A stretch of 62,000 nucleotides of DNA from Acanthaster planci (Eukaryota > Echinodermata > Asteroidea > Valvatida > Acanthasteridae). Shown piece after piece: positions 23,301 through 38,300 of the stretch (position 1 is its first letter; the number at the start of each line of letters is the position of its first letter). The position numbers and the translations under genes were made by a program. The stretch spans positions 822,710 to 884,709 of the forward strand of contig NW_019091521.1 of assembly GCF_001949145.1 (NCBI RefSeq), given 5' to 3'. The notes under the pieces were generated by a model. That model had not been told where the DNA came from, made no database searches, and saw only the letters and a list, made by a program, of their open reading frames with translations.

Positions 23301-26300
23301 GTTAATGTGCTTCCATTGCACCCTCCACCAACGCTAGGTAGAGTTCAACGTCGGCCTACATGTGCATTAATTTTTATTTGCTTCCCAGACTGATCCCATT
23401 TGAAATTCAATTTCTCATGTGTCTGCTTGTTTGTTTTTGCCTTGCTTTCCTTCCATTTTCCGTCATCTTTGATTCAGGCCGGGACAAATTTCGGTATTTT
23501 GTGGCTGAACACCATCTCGTTATACCAGTGCGCCATGTTGAATGTTTCAAACCCCGGCATCATCCTGGATTTTGGTTCATTTCACCCGGCTCAGAAGCGT
23601 GCGCTTTCCGTGTGTATAGTCCAGGAGAATAAAGGGAAAATTTATAATCATGACCTTGTACTGAGCCTGTCGTTGTACCAATTTTGTCCTGGACTGGAAC
23701 GCTGCGACAAACGCATCTAGCCACGTTGGTCTATTATTATTAATTCTATTATTATTAATCATTTCTGGTGATGACATCAAGAATTCCTCAAAAGTGCTTG
23801 AGCACTGGAGATCGCAAGCCTCAAGAAAGCTGTATCGATGTTAAAGATTTCACCCGATGCAAAATAATAATTAGCTGCTCCGTGATTTGAAGTTCTTTAC
23901 CTCAAAAAGCCTAATGGAAAATAAAGTGTGCTTCTCATTCGGGCAGTTTAGCTTTTTCTTAGTCGGCCATATTGAATTGAAAGCGAGGTTAAAGGTTTGA
24001 TTTTGGCACCTGAGAACAACAATGAAAGCATTTAAATAAACTTCATTAAAGTGAATGCCATTTATAAAGATAAATAGTATCAGATAAATATTGATAAAGA
24101 CGTTAACCTTTGTGATCAATTATATAAAATGTTTTAAGCTATCATCAAAAAGCACGAAAGTGAGGCATGGAACCCAACATAGTCTGCCCCGGGCACCACC
24201 AAATTTGATAGATCACTTTGAATAAGGTTCTGGGAACACAGTTGAAAATGGTTTTCCCCAAGGATAAGGTCTATTCGCAATCATGGAAGAATCCGTTTAC
24301 GGTGTGAAAAGTACCATCACCATGCGGCGGGGACCAGGATTTCCCAAACTCATGACCCCAAATCAATGACTTCTCGTATACGGACTTGATGTCTGGACGT
24401 CACACACTGCGTCCCGGTCGACACCTTGCACCAGATTGCCCAAGCGAACAAACTTACACAGAGCCGAAGATATGCGAGGTATGAGACTCCCCTTTCTTTT
24501 ACCCTCTCCAAACTACTCCGGAACGTTCGCACGCCACACGAGCTACGGGTCCCCATCTTTGTACATTCTCTGGAGTACGTTGTGTCATTTCAAGGCAAAA
24601 AAGGTTTTTTCGTCATTAAGCAGCATTAGCGTCAACTTCATGATTAAATCATACAGCTTGATTGGGAAAACAGCAGGCAATAGACATGAATCTAAGCCTC
24701 GATCACCCCTGGAACAGTACACCAAGACCTGCTAGCTCGCTCTAGTGCGGGGTCATTTGCATATCAAATTAATATTTGATATTATTAGGTGACTAACAGT
24801 TTAAAAGGAGATAACTCCACTTCGAAGTCATATATATGCGCAACCAGTGTAGAAGTTACACTGTATATTCTCTTCAGTAATCAGTGCCACATGGCACAAG
24901 GCAATATTGTGTTGAAGAATATATGACATTGGGATTGGGACACTTAATCAGCCAATAAGCGTAAGGGTATTCGAGGTAAAAGGGCCAAAAATAAAAAAAT
25001 GAAGACTAATTTGTTTCAGGTGGTCGTTATTTGTGAGCAAACATATTCTGGCGTGAGTTTCTGATTTGTCCACATTGGCCAAGACCCTCAAGTTAAGGCC
25101 GGTTCATTGCACTTCAGGCGAATGCGAAAGTGACGCGAATTTGACGGCACGACAACTTTGCGGCCGAATGTCGCTCGAGTTGAAATGTGTTCAACGTTTT
25201 TTTTTCAAAAATGTGATCTGGTGTCGTCACAAATCCGCGTTCTCTGTCGCTTTCACGCTTAGTGTGAACCTTCCTTTGCGCGTTGAGGGCCTACTGTGGA
25301 GAGCGAGGTTACAAGTAGATATGTGAACGAGACTGCACGGCTCTAAAAAAAAAAAAAGAACAGGTACTTGTACATTAATTTCTTTTGTGCAATAACACTT
25401 TGTTGACATTAGGGTCTCATCACACGCGTACGTGAAACAGCGATCATCAGAACAGACGATCAAAATGTGGTAGCCAGAATTGCGGTTATCATATATGTTC
25501 TGCCTTTTTCATAATCATCGCCCAAATTCTAAAAGGTTAAGTGCTAGCACTCGAGACCAAGCCCTCTTCCTGATAAACGGAAGCACTCCGACTTTTTACC
25601 GCCACTTGAATTATTGGAGCTCCCACGGGTTTGGTTCTGGGAATATGACGTTCGTTCGTGTGCGAATGAGATGCGGTCACACTCACCAACTTTCAAATTA
25701 ATTAAAACTAAATACCACCTCAATTGATATTAATTAATGATCACCAATTTTGACATTTGAGGCCTATTTGATCTGTGTAATCAAAGATCAGTACTCCTCA
25801 GTTAAAGCAGGTACATGTAACAAAATTAATAACACGGATGTACGGTGTATTTGTAAAACAGTTTACGCCACAATGTTCTGGATGACGTAACCTTTTATTG
25901 TGATGACGTAGAGCAACTGTTAAAATTTGTGCCATTACAGAGTTCTGAGACAGTGCCCCAAACACAATGGTGGTATGCTGTGGCCCTTTCTGTGGGCACA
26001 GGGGTCAGGACACATGACTTTATGGAGGGCATAGCTGTACAAATACATCGCTGGTAACGAGATTTTGTTTGAACAGGAACTAGAATATAGGACTTTAAAA
26101 GTTGAACTGCAACGATGGCTAAGAAGGACCACAGTGTTTGAATAGTAGGGCCACGATCGACGTTCGGAAAGGTTGAAGAAAGTACAATGTCTAAAAAGTA
26201 AGTCTACACCACGACATTTGAAAGCTTGATCCTCGGTGTTTTTAAGTTGAACCATGGTGCCACGACATTCTAAAAATTGAACTTTTGTTTGTTTCTTGTT

Positions 26301-29300
26301 TTTTGGTCCCTTTTTGGAAAAGTTTAATCACAGCTTTGAAAGGTTAAGCCACAACGTTTGACAGTGGGACGACGATTTTGAAAGTTGAAACAACGACGCC
26401 CGCCGGTCCATTTAAGAACACCGACGTCTCCTCGCCGTAGTCTGTGGGAAAGACTCATTTCGATCAGCGCAGCTTTCGACAAGGTTCCCAAAAGACGTAT
26501 TGTGTTTGATTTTCGATTACAGCCAGCCTGTACTGTTTGGGGAACCAACTGGACAATAGACCGCAATCGCGACGTCCCCAATTTCAGTTGAATTCCTGAA
26601 CGTACAATATCAATTTGATAACTGCAAAGGGGTGGTACCAGGTGATTTGGGGGGCCGGAATGAAATCGTAGAATCTAGTCTGGCTCTTTGAATTTAACGT
26701 TTTCAAATAAATACACTACGTTGGGGAATACGACTGAAATTTGGGACGCCGCGAATGCGGTCTGTTTGAAAGGGTGCGGGTCAACAGCAGGTCTGGGTAA
26801 TGTATCACCAGATCCTGAACTGGACATATAAAAGTTGGGGTTGTAAAATTGACATATAAATCCCGTCTCAATTTAATTCCTGCAACACTCCGTTGATTTG
26901 GACGACTTAATAATGTCAGACGGGAAATCTTAATTGAGATTAGCGGGCTCGGTGATCTTGGAGCTCGCGCCAACTGATTATGCACATCAATGACTGTTTT
27001 GTCCAAACCTATTAGATCTTTCTTTTTTGTCCAACATGCGGAAGGGGAATCCTTTATCTCGTCAACAAAGGCCAGTGGAAGGTTAATTGTCAGCGAAATT
27101 GCCAGAGCGAGACGGCGCGGCCAGGTAATTAGATCACGCCTTGGTGCAAATTTGCAGCCTGCATTAGTCGTGTGTCATATGGAGATGACATGTCCGCGAC
27201 TGGAGAAGTGCAAGGGGACAATTGAAGACAGTTAAAACGATATTGTTCGGTAGTCTGCGAAGCGCAAGAATCTTGGTCATAATCATGTCAAGTTAGTTGC
27301 ATAAAGGATCAGGGGATAAAGAAGTCTGTATGGAATATGTTAAGTGTGGAGAAAGTATGGGAATTTAGATCGTTTTCTTAAATTTGAGAAATTTGAAAGA
27401 CTATTTTCTGTTGGGAGCGGCAGGGAGTTAAAGGTATTGTTTTTTATCGTAATTTCACAAGATTGGCTGATTACGATGTATAATATTCACTGCAACTTAC
27501 CTTCCACTGACTTGTTTCATGTTTGAGTCAGCTGTTTCGAGGAAATCGAGAAAAAAACAGCCCAGCATTTCCAACGCTTAATCGAAGGTCTTGTAATTTA
27601 TCTTGTAATCTATGGATTACAGGGCGTTCGTAGTACAGGTGAACAACATCCGCGGGGTCAGGGTGGAAAACAGGCATGACAGGTTCTCATTCCCTCAAGG
27701 AGCAGTTTCAGCGGCTGGGAGTAATCAGTGAATTTACTTTGGAGTAATGCGCCTCCTGGACAATATAGCCTTGCGGATTCATGAAAAATCTTCATCCAGG
27801 AACGCAGTCGACTCGTGCCCGTGACCGAGTAGGCCTAGTACGATAAACGCGAACGATCGTGCTTAATGATCGCACTTTCACGTCAGTTTACACGTCGATG
27901 AAAGTCTAAAAACTCCATTGTGGTTGATTCACTAATAATTAAAAGCAAACAAGAAATTCTGTCTTGAAATACGGTAGGTTTAATGTGTGGACATCGTACT
28001 TTTTGTTGACGAAAATCCCTTTCACCATTCTGCTCGGAACAGCCACTACCGGTATAGTTGGATCATACCATTATGCTCTACGGGTGATTTTTAATTCTCA
28101 AAGTTTTAGCGTTAAGAAAATCCTTTAACCTCACACTGATCCAATTAATTTTCCAATTTGCACCTTACATTCGGCTTCCTATAATTTCAGTTTACAATGT
28201 GGTGAATTTCTCTCCGTATATTTTAAGCTGCTTTTTGGTTTACCCGTTCATTAAGGTAGACTCCCACAACATCCGCAAACACTAAAGACAAGAAAATTGG
28301 CGCCTGTTAAAGTGAAATGAACTCTGTTGTCGGCCGAACATCGTAAAAAAAAGAGAACAAAATTTCTGTTTTCTCGAAAACTACAGCATTCTGGCTGGAA
28401 ATGTTTTACAGACCTATTGAGGTTGTTATGTACTTTCTTTCAAGATATTTCAGGATTATACTGTAGTCCGATTTGGGTGATTTTTACCAATGCTGTACAC
28501 TACTTTTAACAGACAAAAAAAGGCAGGACTTCTTCTTTTCATTAAAACAAGCTGTATAAGTGTTTTTTCCCTGAATAAAATCTGGCCTTCCAATGCCATC
28601 AGGCCACTCGGCGTCTTCCAATAATGTAATTATCCGTAACTTTCATGATCACAATATATCTCACAGTGGTCCAAGTTAGCACACATCCCCCAGTCATGTA
28701 AAATAATTGATAAGTGGTTAATCTGACGACATCAAGTGCCTATTCTTGGCTCCCGTACTTTGAGACTACCCTGGACAACTGATGAAATACCTGGAACGCG
28801 CGCCAGATTCTTGCAACGCGATGCAGAAAACCTACAAGTCAGTAACTTCCGGTTGGAACCTCGCCGGAAGTTGTTGACACGAACTAAATTCGGTCCCGGC
28901 GGGTAGGAACACCCCTTTTTGACACTTGACATCCTTTTTTCCGTGCCTTTTTATTGAGTTTTGTTCCCGTTTCTGGGTGGTTTTGTCGGTTCGGAAGCGC
29001 CGTTTAGAGGGGGAATCGAATACTGACTCTGGGAAGGACTTCCAATCAGTCCTTTGAACGTAAAGAGACCGGTTTGCAGGAGATGGAAGAGACCGGTCAC
29101 CGCGACGCAGCGCCATATTTCCTGATATTCTTTCTAGCATATCATGGCTCATCAGGAAATGCCAAGCGTGCACAGCTTGGGGTTGGGTGAGCTCAGCAGC
29201 CCACAACAGAAAACAGATCGAAGCGGGCATGCGCATATGCAAATATACATACTATCAGGGATTCTCGCGTGAAAATCCATGTGTCAAGAAACAGGTTCCA

Positions 29301-32300
29301 ACAAAAGGGCCGTTCAAGGCACGGCTAGACGGATGAAATTCTGACTGTTTGACTCTTTGATTCCTCAAACACAATTTTGGACGACGAGTGTCGTCACGTT
29401 GTAGGCCTATGCATCAGTTTATCAGGCTGGGCCGCTGGGTATCATTAGCACTAGGAAAGTGCAATGATAGGCTCGACTGAACGCTTAAGGACAACCATGC
29501 ACGCATTCAGAGAAAAACTGCAGCTTGAAAATTCAAATGGTGTCATATGCATTACAGTGCCGCCTGTTCGATGTACAACCATCGTTGCATTGCGCAGAAA
29601 GGAGACCCATAGCAACGCCTCATTAAGTCCCTCCTTATTACACCCCGGTCATCATCACCTTACGCGGCAACAGAACTCCCGGTACAGGGGTACCGAGTCA
29701 GTCTCCCCATATGCCGGTAGCCATGCTGGGCCTTTGCTCGCGAAGCACGGTGAGCCGTGCCTGCGATGACCGATGTGTAACATGTACACCTTGTCTGAGG
29801 ATTGGAGATGCTAGACTTGTTTAATGGTGTTTATCGGCTAGTGTTTCCAACTGTCGTTAAGAGCCACTCGAGCAGGGCGAATGAGAGGTTTCAGCGGAAA
29901 GGGCGCATGCGCAGATGACTGGGAAAGAGACAGGTGCACAACCAAGAGGAGGTTTGGATATAACGAGCGACACCTTGCAGGGAAAAAAATCTTTTATTAT
30001 TACTTTTAGAATGAGAATTATAGAGTTAACAAGGTCAGAATGGCGACCTTATCCACTGCTGGTCAGATTGAATCACCGGCTTTCAACAATCCAGAGTTTG
30101 TTATGATTTAAAGGATTTTATTTTCTGTTATTGGTTCAGTGATGAGGCTGTCTACTTCTGGCGTTGCTCTCGTTGTGTCAGACACAAAAGGGCGTGGCGC
30201 TCGCCCCTGTCAGTTTTCTTGATGTAGGCGTTGTGATTGGCAGATGTAGTTGTCACGATATCGCCACGTGGGCAACTCTGGGAAAATGGAGCAAAAAAAA
30301 TATGTATGCATGGTTCTTTCCTGTAAGATCGCTTAGCTAGCGCTTGTATCCCTCGGCAAACACGATTCTGTCAATATTGCAAATCTGTGGAGCTGAGAGA
30401 GCAAATAAATGCGTATCATTCCATGAACAGCAACGCTAAGTGAAACCTTATTCAATTGGTGTTGTTAGTTTTTATGAGTCTCAAATTTTGCATCAGAAAA
30501 TGACGTTTTCATGGATTTTGTCCTTTCTTCAGTACATGTTTGCACTGACGTCCTACATATTTGTGCCACTTTGCCCACCATGTTTTTGTTTTGTTGGTGT
30601 TTTTTTTTGTTCTGAGTCACGCCATCACGCAAAAGTAAATGAAATCGGTGCACTTGCAAGGCCAAGAATTCTCCCAAAATAAACAAAGAGAACTGTCAAT
30701 TTAGGTGTTGGAGGAAAAAAAGGACCAAGGTTTGCGGCGTGTTCTATTCCAAGATCAAGTGTGGATAGTGGCAAACCTCAAACCCCATAATGAAAATATC
30801 ACGGGGCAGGAATTTCAACTGAGTACGCTAAATGGGAGAAGGTAAAACAAAAAAGAACTACGGAAACACCGTGCAAGATCGCAACGAACCTGCCTACCCC
30901 CTCAAGGGCGGTGTTTGTTTTCGCAGTAAAAATTCCGACACTATATTGTGCAACGTCAGGAAAGGAAATGTGCCCACTTTGCACTGCTCACAACTGTAAG
31001 ACTGTTCATCATCGGAATTGAATGCAGTCGTATATTATCACTATGTTGTCAGTTTTGTGAACAGTACGGAGTACTGGATCGCCCTTACGTGTTCTCGTTG
31101 AGGGGGGTCACCGAACTGGCACTTAAAAATTTACAGCACCAATAAAAAAGGCATGCCATAATATCGAAAGCGCATATGGCCACTTGCGATTTTTTTTTAG
31201 TACGGCGGTAAATAATTTCACGATCTTGTTTCCCTAATGGCGCACGACCAGCCGTTCAAACAGGCCATCAATCAGGCCTTGCTAGAGGCCAGTAATCAGC
31301 GCTCTACCCCTCGAGGACTTCTACAAATCTCCGCTCCCCTGGGAGACAATTACCTACCACCAGTGCCGCGGCAAGCCTTACCTCAACCCAATCCGTGGAC
31401 AATTGCCGACGAGGTTTTAATTATTACAAGCTGCGGCATTCGCCATATTTGTTGGTTCGGCCAGTGCATCATTACACGAGCTTTCGTAGATGCCCGTTAA
31501 GCTCCGTTTGTCCCCACTGCCGATCGCCACGAAATAAGGCCTAACTGATATCACAAGGAGTGATTTGAAATCGAGGACGACGGACCCGAAACCCGAAGCG
31601 GGTCTACAACTGAAACATGAATTTGAAACGTTGCCTACAGGCATAGCACTTTGATTTCGGTTTCAAGTTTTCATGATTCCCCGTGATTATTTTCTCGGCA
31701 TATCTCTGCCCAGACGTCTAAAGCAAAGAACCAATCGTCGATGGTGACAGTGTAACACTTTCTTCATGTTTGTTCGGTCCGCGCTTCATCGCTTGGCTCA
31801 TGCCGCTCTGTGTGCCGGTCAACCCAAATTATTTAACAGGCAAGCTTTAAACCAGTGCTAGGGCATATAGACTCAAGCCGTTTTTATTCCCCACATTTCG
31901 ATGCTCAAGACGAGTGCTGCCTGATGCCAGAATGTACATTTCAAAAACTGTGGTGTTAAAACCAACACTTTTGGTGTCATCAGATGACCACACAATAGGG
32001 TGTTACTTTAACACCGCTGGTGTTATGTACCTAGAAGTGTTATAACGGCACTGGAGGATATTAAAAGTAACACCGAATAACACCAAAATTTTTAACACCA
32101 GTGAAAGTGTTGGTGTAGTTCGCTGATAACACCGGCGGTGTTAAATTTAACACCCTAGTTTTCGCAGTGAAATATACAAGCAGAATAGTGGATTTGTCCG
32201 CTACTCTGGCTTCGTCTGTGGATGTAGATTAAGTCTTCATATTCATGAAGTCAGGAGACCCTCCCACAAACATCAAACCAGACGAAGCTAAGATAAGGGA

Positions 32301-35300
32301 AATGGTCCTAGTTCTCGCGTTGCCATAAAAAGGACATATGTGTATATAGTGGAGCTCAAGTTAAACTGGCAGTATGCACTGTCGCCCAGGTGCGCCCCCC
32401 CCCTCAAAAAATGCATGCACTCCCGTGGAGCAGGCGCTGCGCCACTGCAACGCATCATGTTCACACAGAAAAAAGGCTCATGGCCGAATGGTTCAATGAT
32501 TGCCACGGGATGTTAATTACCGATTCAGAAATGGATCATGTTAGTGCCTAAACCTCCTCAGGGTGCTGAATGTTCCATACAGCTATCCAGATTTCAGGTG
32601 TTGTGCTATCTTTGGGATAGAAAAAGAATCTTATAACTGAAAACGCGACTTGTCAATAGCCGCATTGTGGTTGTTTCTTTGATACATGCGGGAAAGCTGT
32701 GCAATCAGATCGGCCAATGAACTTGATTAAAGCACAACAAAATACGAAGTGGGTTTCATGTATGCCTCCAAAAAGCAAAACTGTTTAGTCGTTTGTTTTC
32801 CCATGTACTGTCTGCAGTTTTCAGGGTTACCTGCGAGCATCATGTGTCCACACGCAACCTACTTTACCACAACCGTCTCTGTCTATCCTTTAATATCGAC
32901 ATCTTACACTGCGGTTTGACGGTAAGGCGCATTTTCCGCGGGATTAGAGTTGTCTTTGGGGGACCATTTTTAGTGTGCTGGGTACCCATCAAAGGTCCAT
33001 GATCCCTGTTACTCAGTCTGCCTCGATTTGTTTTGACCCCACACAGCGCCGGGTTGCACATTTCTTTCAATTCCGAAGGGAGTTTGAAAGAACAACACGC
33101 ACACACACAATTACTCTCTGACAGAACGGACAAGACGTAAAGGAGCAGCGGACGTGAAATCGCTTGTCATCAGGTGTAGGTGCGATGTGATTTGTTACAT
33201 GCAAGAGGTTGCGGGTTAGGTTAGAACAACTAACTCGAAAGCATTTCGAGATTGTCCAACGGAGCTCCCTTGTTCTATGCCGACTTGACTGACAACCCTT
33301 GGCGTAGACCCTACAGTGACTCCAGCTTTAAGGGGACATTCGCCCATTCCCGTCTCCAGCATTAAGCCTGCAGTCGCGTTAATGGAAACGTCTTGGGATA
33401 CATTGACCCTTATCAACCCGAGTTTGTTGATGAATTTTCCCACGACGAATGAAGGGAATGTAATTTTATTTACAACAGACATTGCAATTTATTATTACGT
33501 GCCTGCATGCGCCAACTGGCATTGGCCAACGCCGCTTATACGGCTGTGCCTAAACCATGGCTCTCTCTTTTAAAACCAGGGGCCAATTTCATAAAGCTGC
33601 TTAAGCACAAAATTTGCTTAAGCGCAAAAAACCTTGCTTAAAAAACAAAGGTCACCAGCTCAGAATCTATGTGATTGTCATGCTAACCAAAAGACAGGTG
33701 AATACCATTCCAAAACAATATACATCACATGGAGTTTTGGCTGGTAACCTGCTTTGTCAACTAAGGTTTTTTCACGCTTAAGCAATTTTTGTGCTTAAGC
33801 AGCTCTATGAAATTGGCCCCAGGCTTTCATAACTTTGTCAGATAAAACCCACCCTTCTTTTTACTTTTGTCCTCACAGTGATGCTCGAACATTGCTTTTG
33901 TATCAACCAAGAAGAGTCCACCGCACCATTTTCACCAGAATCCCAATTCTATTTGTTAAGTCGGACCCTGGCAAATATTTTTTTTAACCATGGAAACCTT
34001 AGAGCTGGCATCAGCATCTAATTGGGTTCTTCTAGACACAGATGTCGTTTTGAGTGCTCAAACAATCTGCGAAGGCCCCTGGATTTCTAGAAATCGTCTT
34101 CATTTCTCCCGACTCGCACTTAATAAGTGGACACTCGCAAACCTTGTATTAGGACATATCTGTTTGTAGTTCATCTGCCCCAAACTGCTATTTGCTTAGT
34201 CTTTGTTACCAGTCGTGTTTCCGTAACTAACGTGTGGACAGTGCACCAGGGATGCCGCGCAGTTTATTAAAACAACCGCGTGCCAAGAGAATCTCTAGAT
34301 CACTACCGACAAAAAACTGATTAAATTCATCCTTTCGGTCTGTGATAAATTGAAATAAATATTGTCTGGGAGGCCAGGCAGGTAGGTCTTGGAGGCGCGT
34401 CGGTCGAGCTCGCTCTCCGTTCCTGCTGGATGCGCCGTGAAAGTGGTTTCACGTCAGGCCCTGGGTAAGTACCACAGACTCCTCCCCTGTGGCAATCGGT
34501 ATGACACTCTTCAGACCGCGTGCTGAAAAAAACATATGAAGAAACCGGAAATGCAGTGTATAGTTTCAGGGATACATTTTGTGCCAAGCAGATAGAAAAT
34601 TCATACTGTAGCCGTAATCAATACCAATTTGGCGTTGAATCAATAATAATTTGTAACCAGCACTTTATGATTCTTTATCACTTTTCTGCAAGGCCTGTGT
34701 CATATAATGTCAATAGTAGAAGAACATGAATGCAGGTGCACATGCCCTTACCCAATTATAATGACAAGGATGTAGACATCGAGCACATTTTACGTATAGT
34801 CCTTTTGTACGGTGACCTCTCTAGGACACTAGTTTGTAAGTAAAGTCGAACAGCCACACACCGATGACCGTCGTTATTCCCAAGAGGTGTTTTCGCAGCC
34901 TGTTCGATAACTCGCTTTCCGCGGGATCGCCACACTGTGTTGAAAGCGAGGTTACACTTGCAGAAGAACAAAACTTACATTCGCGTCGATTTATCGTGTG
35001 AAGCTTGCTAACTGAACCATGGAGGGACTGAACTAATCATTATTAGCCCCATTAAAAAGGGCCAAAGGGCCTCCTACAACTGCTTGCATTGCTGTTACGC
35101 TTTAGAAGGGTGTCGTAATTGTGTCTTATCACTGCACATTATTGTACATGCATTAATTGCCCAACGTTACCTCAAAGTCTTGTTAATCAACGTGTGGCTG
35201 GTTGAAGCATGGTTGAAGTGGCTACGGACTGGACCTTGTCTATTAGTCTGCCACTGGTGGAATTTTCCGTTAGCAGTGTACTGCATGGTAATATTCACGA

Positions 35301-38300
35301 ATTTGAGGTTTCGGACGCCATTTTTGTGAAGATAATATCGAACTTGTTTCCAGTTAGCATCTTGCTTTACTCCATGTTTTAAGTCTATAGCAAATAAGAG
35401 TTCAAGACTTAGACGTGAGACGATGGCTCTGTACAAGAATCGCACATTGATACCGGAGGAGGGAAATCTGACGCACGCGTCACCGATGGACAAAATAATT
35501 TGAGAGCTGGTCGCCTTGACTGCGCGGGCTTATAGGGGCTACAGAGGGACTTCAAAACCCGATGGCAAGGCCGCCCGAATCAGTGGACAGAACAGGCAAC
35601 ACTGCGCGCGCCCTGACCTCTGTGGGCTGATGAATTTTTACCCCTGTCGTTTAGCCCCCCATTCGACAATGACAATGTTGCACTTGAGGGATGTAATTTG
35701 AAGGGGGCTACAAGTGGAGGCCTTCCGGGGGTTGAGCTCGATCGGCTTCGATTAACTGCGGGCAAGTGCATCGAAAACGCAGGAGAAGGTCGTGGTTGTT
35801 AAGCCGAGGCCGGGCTGATGACTGGATCCATCAGTCGGGCGGGCTCGAGGACGAGATTCGAGGGCTAGGTTAAAGGGATTCGGATTTGTGTCAGTAATTG
35901 ACAGGAATGGAAGTTGATGGCCGTTGAAATTCGTTGAGAATATGAACGCCTTTCTGCATATCTGCCGTGCATTGTAACAAAATCAGTTGTCTGAATGTTT
36001 GGGGCTATAGGTGCAGCTTGTAAGACCCCTTTTGGATCATGATGGTCCTAATTATGATGGTCTGCTTGTGGAGGGATAAATTACAATTGTGACCACGAGT
36101 GAACCAGAGCGGTTGTTTTTCCTCAGGTTTGCACTTGTCGTTATATTAACAAGGTCACTGAACGTGACGCTTGCTACAGGGACTTTCACGTCGGACCTTG
36201 GCACGATGATGCCAACAACAAGGCACTTGAAACAATTCAATTTACATCGACTTGACCAGCTCGCATCAGTGTCAACTGAGTTATGCCAGGCGAGGATGAA
36301 AGTCTCAAACTGGAACTGAAGAAAGGGAGACTGGGAGCAAAGCAATCAATGAAGGATGCATTGTCCTTTGAAAGAAATCGTTTGCTAAAAAGCGGTCCTG
36401 TGTAGTGAAATGCTTGTGTATACTACATTCTTATACGTGTAATAGAGGTAAAGCAAGCCTACAGTGCCTTGTCCTCGGAAGGTATCCAAGTGTCCTCGAT
36501 TGTATTGTTGATTGACTTCCGAATGTCAATTTCATCGTGCCTATTCATGACAGGTTTGTGCGCATGATAAGAACTGCAAAAATCAAGCTGCTACTGTGCT
36601 AAGTACACAGGACATTTTTATATTAGAGAAAATAGGCCTTCAGTGCCCTTGTCCTCTGAAGGTAAGCCTCTGTCCTCGATTGTATTGTTGACTGACTTCC
36701 GCATGTCGTCAATTTCATCATACATCTACATGACAGGTGCGTGCGCATGATAAGTACTGCGAATATCAAGTGCAAGGGACATTCAAACACTTTTTTTCAG
36801 ACATTGTGTGGCTGTTTAATATGAAGCGTTTTGAAGTGCTATAGAATAAAAACAACCATAAACCTGATACATGTAGTCAACTTTGTAACAGAGGAAGGAC
36901 ATGGAGGCACCCACTCCTCCACCACTCGAGGTCTGTGCCCTCGTGTGCCCCCCCTCCCCCAATCAGAAATGGGAATACAAAAACTCTGATGATTGGTCAG
37001 TGATCGTGACCTTGGTCAGTGTTTTAACTGTGATCACTGAGTGACCCCCTCCAGATAGTGAGTGCTCCCAAGTGCCCTCCTGCAAGCTGTTCAACTGCTG
37101 ATATTTCGTACTACTAATAAGGCGATTTGATATTGAATGAATGACAATATTACAGTACTTGGGGAAGTCAAAGACGTTTCAGAAATCACCGGATTGCAGG
37201 GTGACCTTAAACAGGAAAGGCTACGTTCTCTTTTTATCACGGCTTGTAGAAAGAGAGGGGGGGGGGGCTCAGTCTGTTTTTCGTTCTTTGGCCATTACAA
37301 AATCTTTGATCCAGAGGTAGGTAGACCACCGTGATCTAATCACTGTTAGTCTTTCCGCCCAGGGCGCCAGGAAATCTCGCTGACCAACCAGACTATTTAT
37401 TGCGACCTCGACAACCACGCCTAATTGATGCAATTTCACAGCTTCACAGCAACCCCACAGGACACGATTTTACACCTGCCTGGGTTGTGAAGGTGGTGTT
37501 TATACGTACAGACTCATTAAACGCCCAAATTTACTTCACTTGGCCCGCCGGCTACTGGCACCGTTGAGGCCGGTATCGGCACGCGCATTACGCGATTTTC
37601 TCGTTCAAATCTGTCCACTGGTAATTTTGTCACGAAGCCGGCAATAAATGCACGTCAATAATTATTTCTGGGAAGCACCCCGAAGGGCACTGATGGAAAT
37701 GGTGTGATGAGACGCAGTTTTGTCGCATTCAGACGCGTGTTATTAACGTAGAGGTAACAGTTGGGTCGTAACAGGTGTCGGTAGACAGCAGGCTTAAAAC
37801 TTCAGCTTAATGTAGAAACTTCAAGGCTCACGACTTTGGAAAAAAAGGTTATTTTTCTTCACATTGATAAAAAGCCACTCGATCATTGCATGAATATCAA
37901 TGCCCATCATGACGGAAACCAGGTAACTTGCGCCGTTATGCTTTTGTAAGTTTTAATTAAGCTTTGTTCTGCTTTTCATTCAATTTCTGTCGAGTTCATT
38001 GGGTCAATTTCCTTAATGTAATTTCACTGAGTGGAAAGCCTTTTTTCCCCCCAAAAGAATAATTTTTGTGTTGGTCATTCGTTTGCGTTGTTCGCCCAAA
38101 TAACGATAGTAACTAATGGTGTAAACAGTGTGTCACTAACTTCATTAGTTGGTTCCAAGGGCCCCTAATAAGTCCTGGGAAACCATTAGCCATTTTCTTT
38201 TTTTCTTTATCCTGTTTACCGCCCTCATTAAGTCGCTGAGTCCGCGCGTTTTGCGAATTTGGCGCGCGTTGTTTTCCGAACCAATTAAGCCAATGAAACT

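Noticed and set aside
28832-29242. 136-codon minus-strand frame in intron 1
   Set aside because: No domain, low-information sequence, overlapping frames on the other strand.
31237-31500. Possible small gene (87 codons, Gln/Pro-rich start)
   Set aside because: Protein-like composition at the start only, no homologous motif, no splice or promoter evidence.
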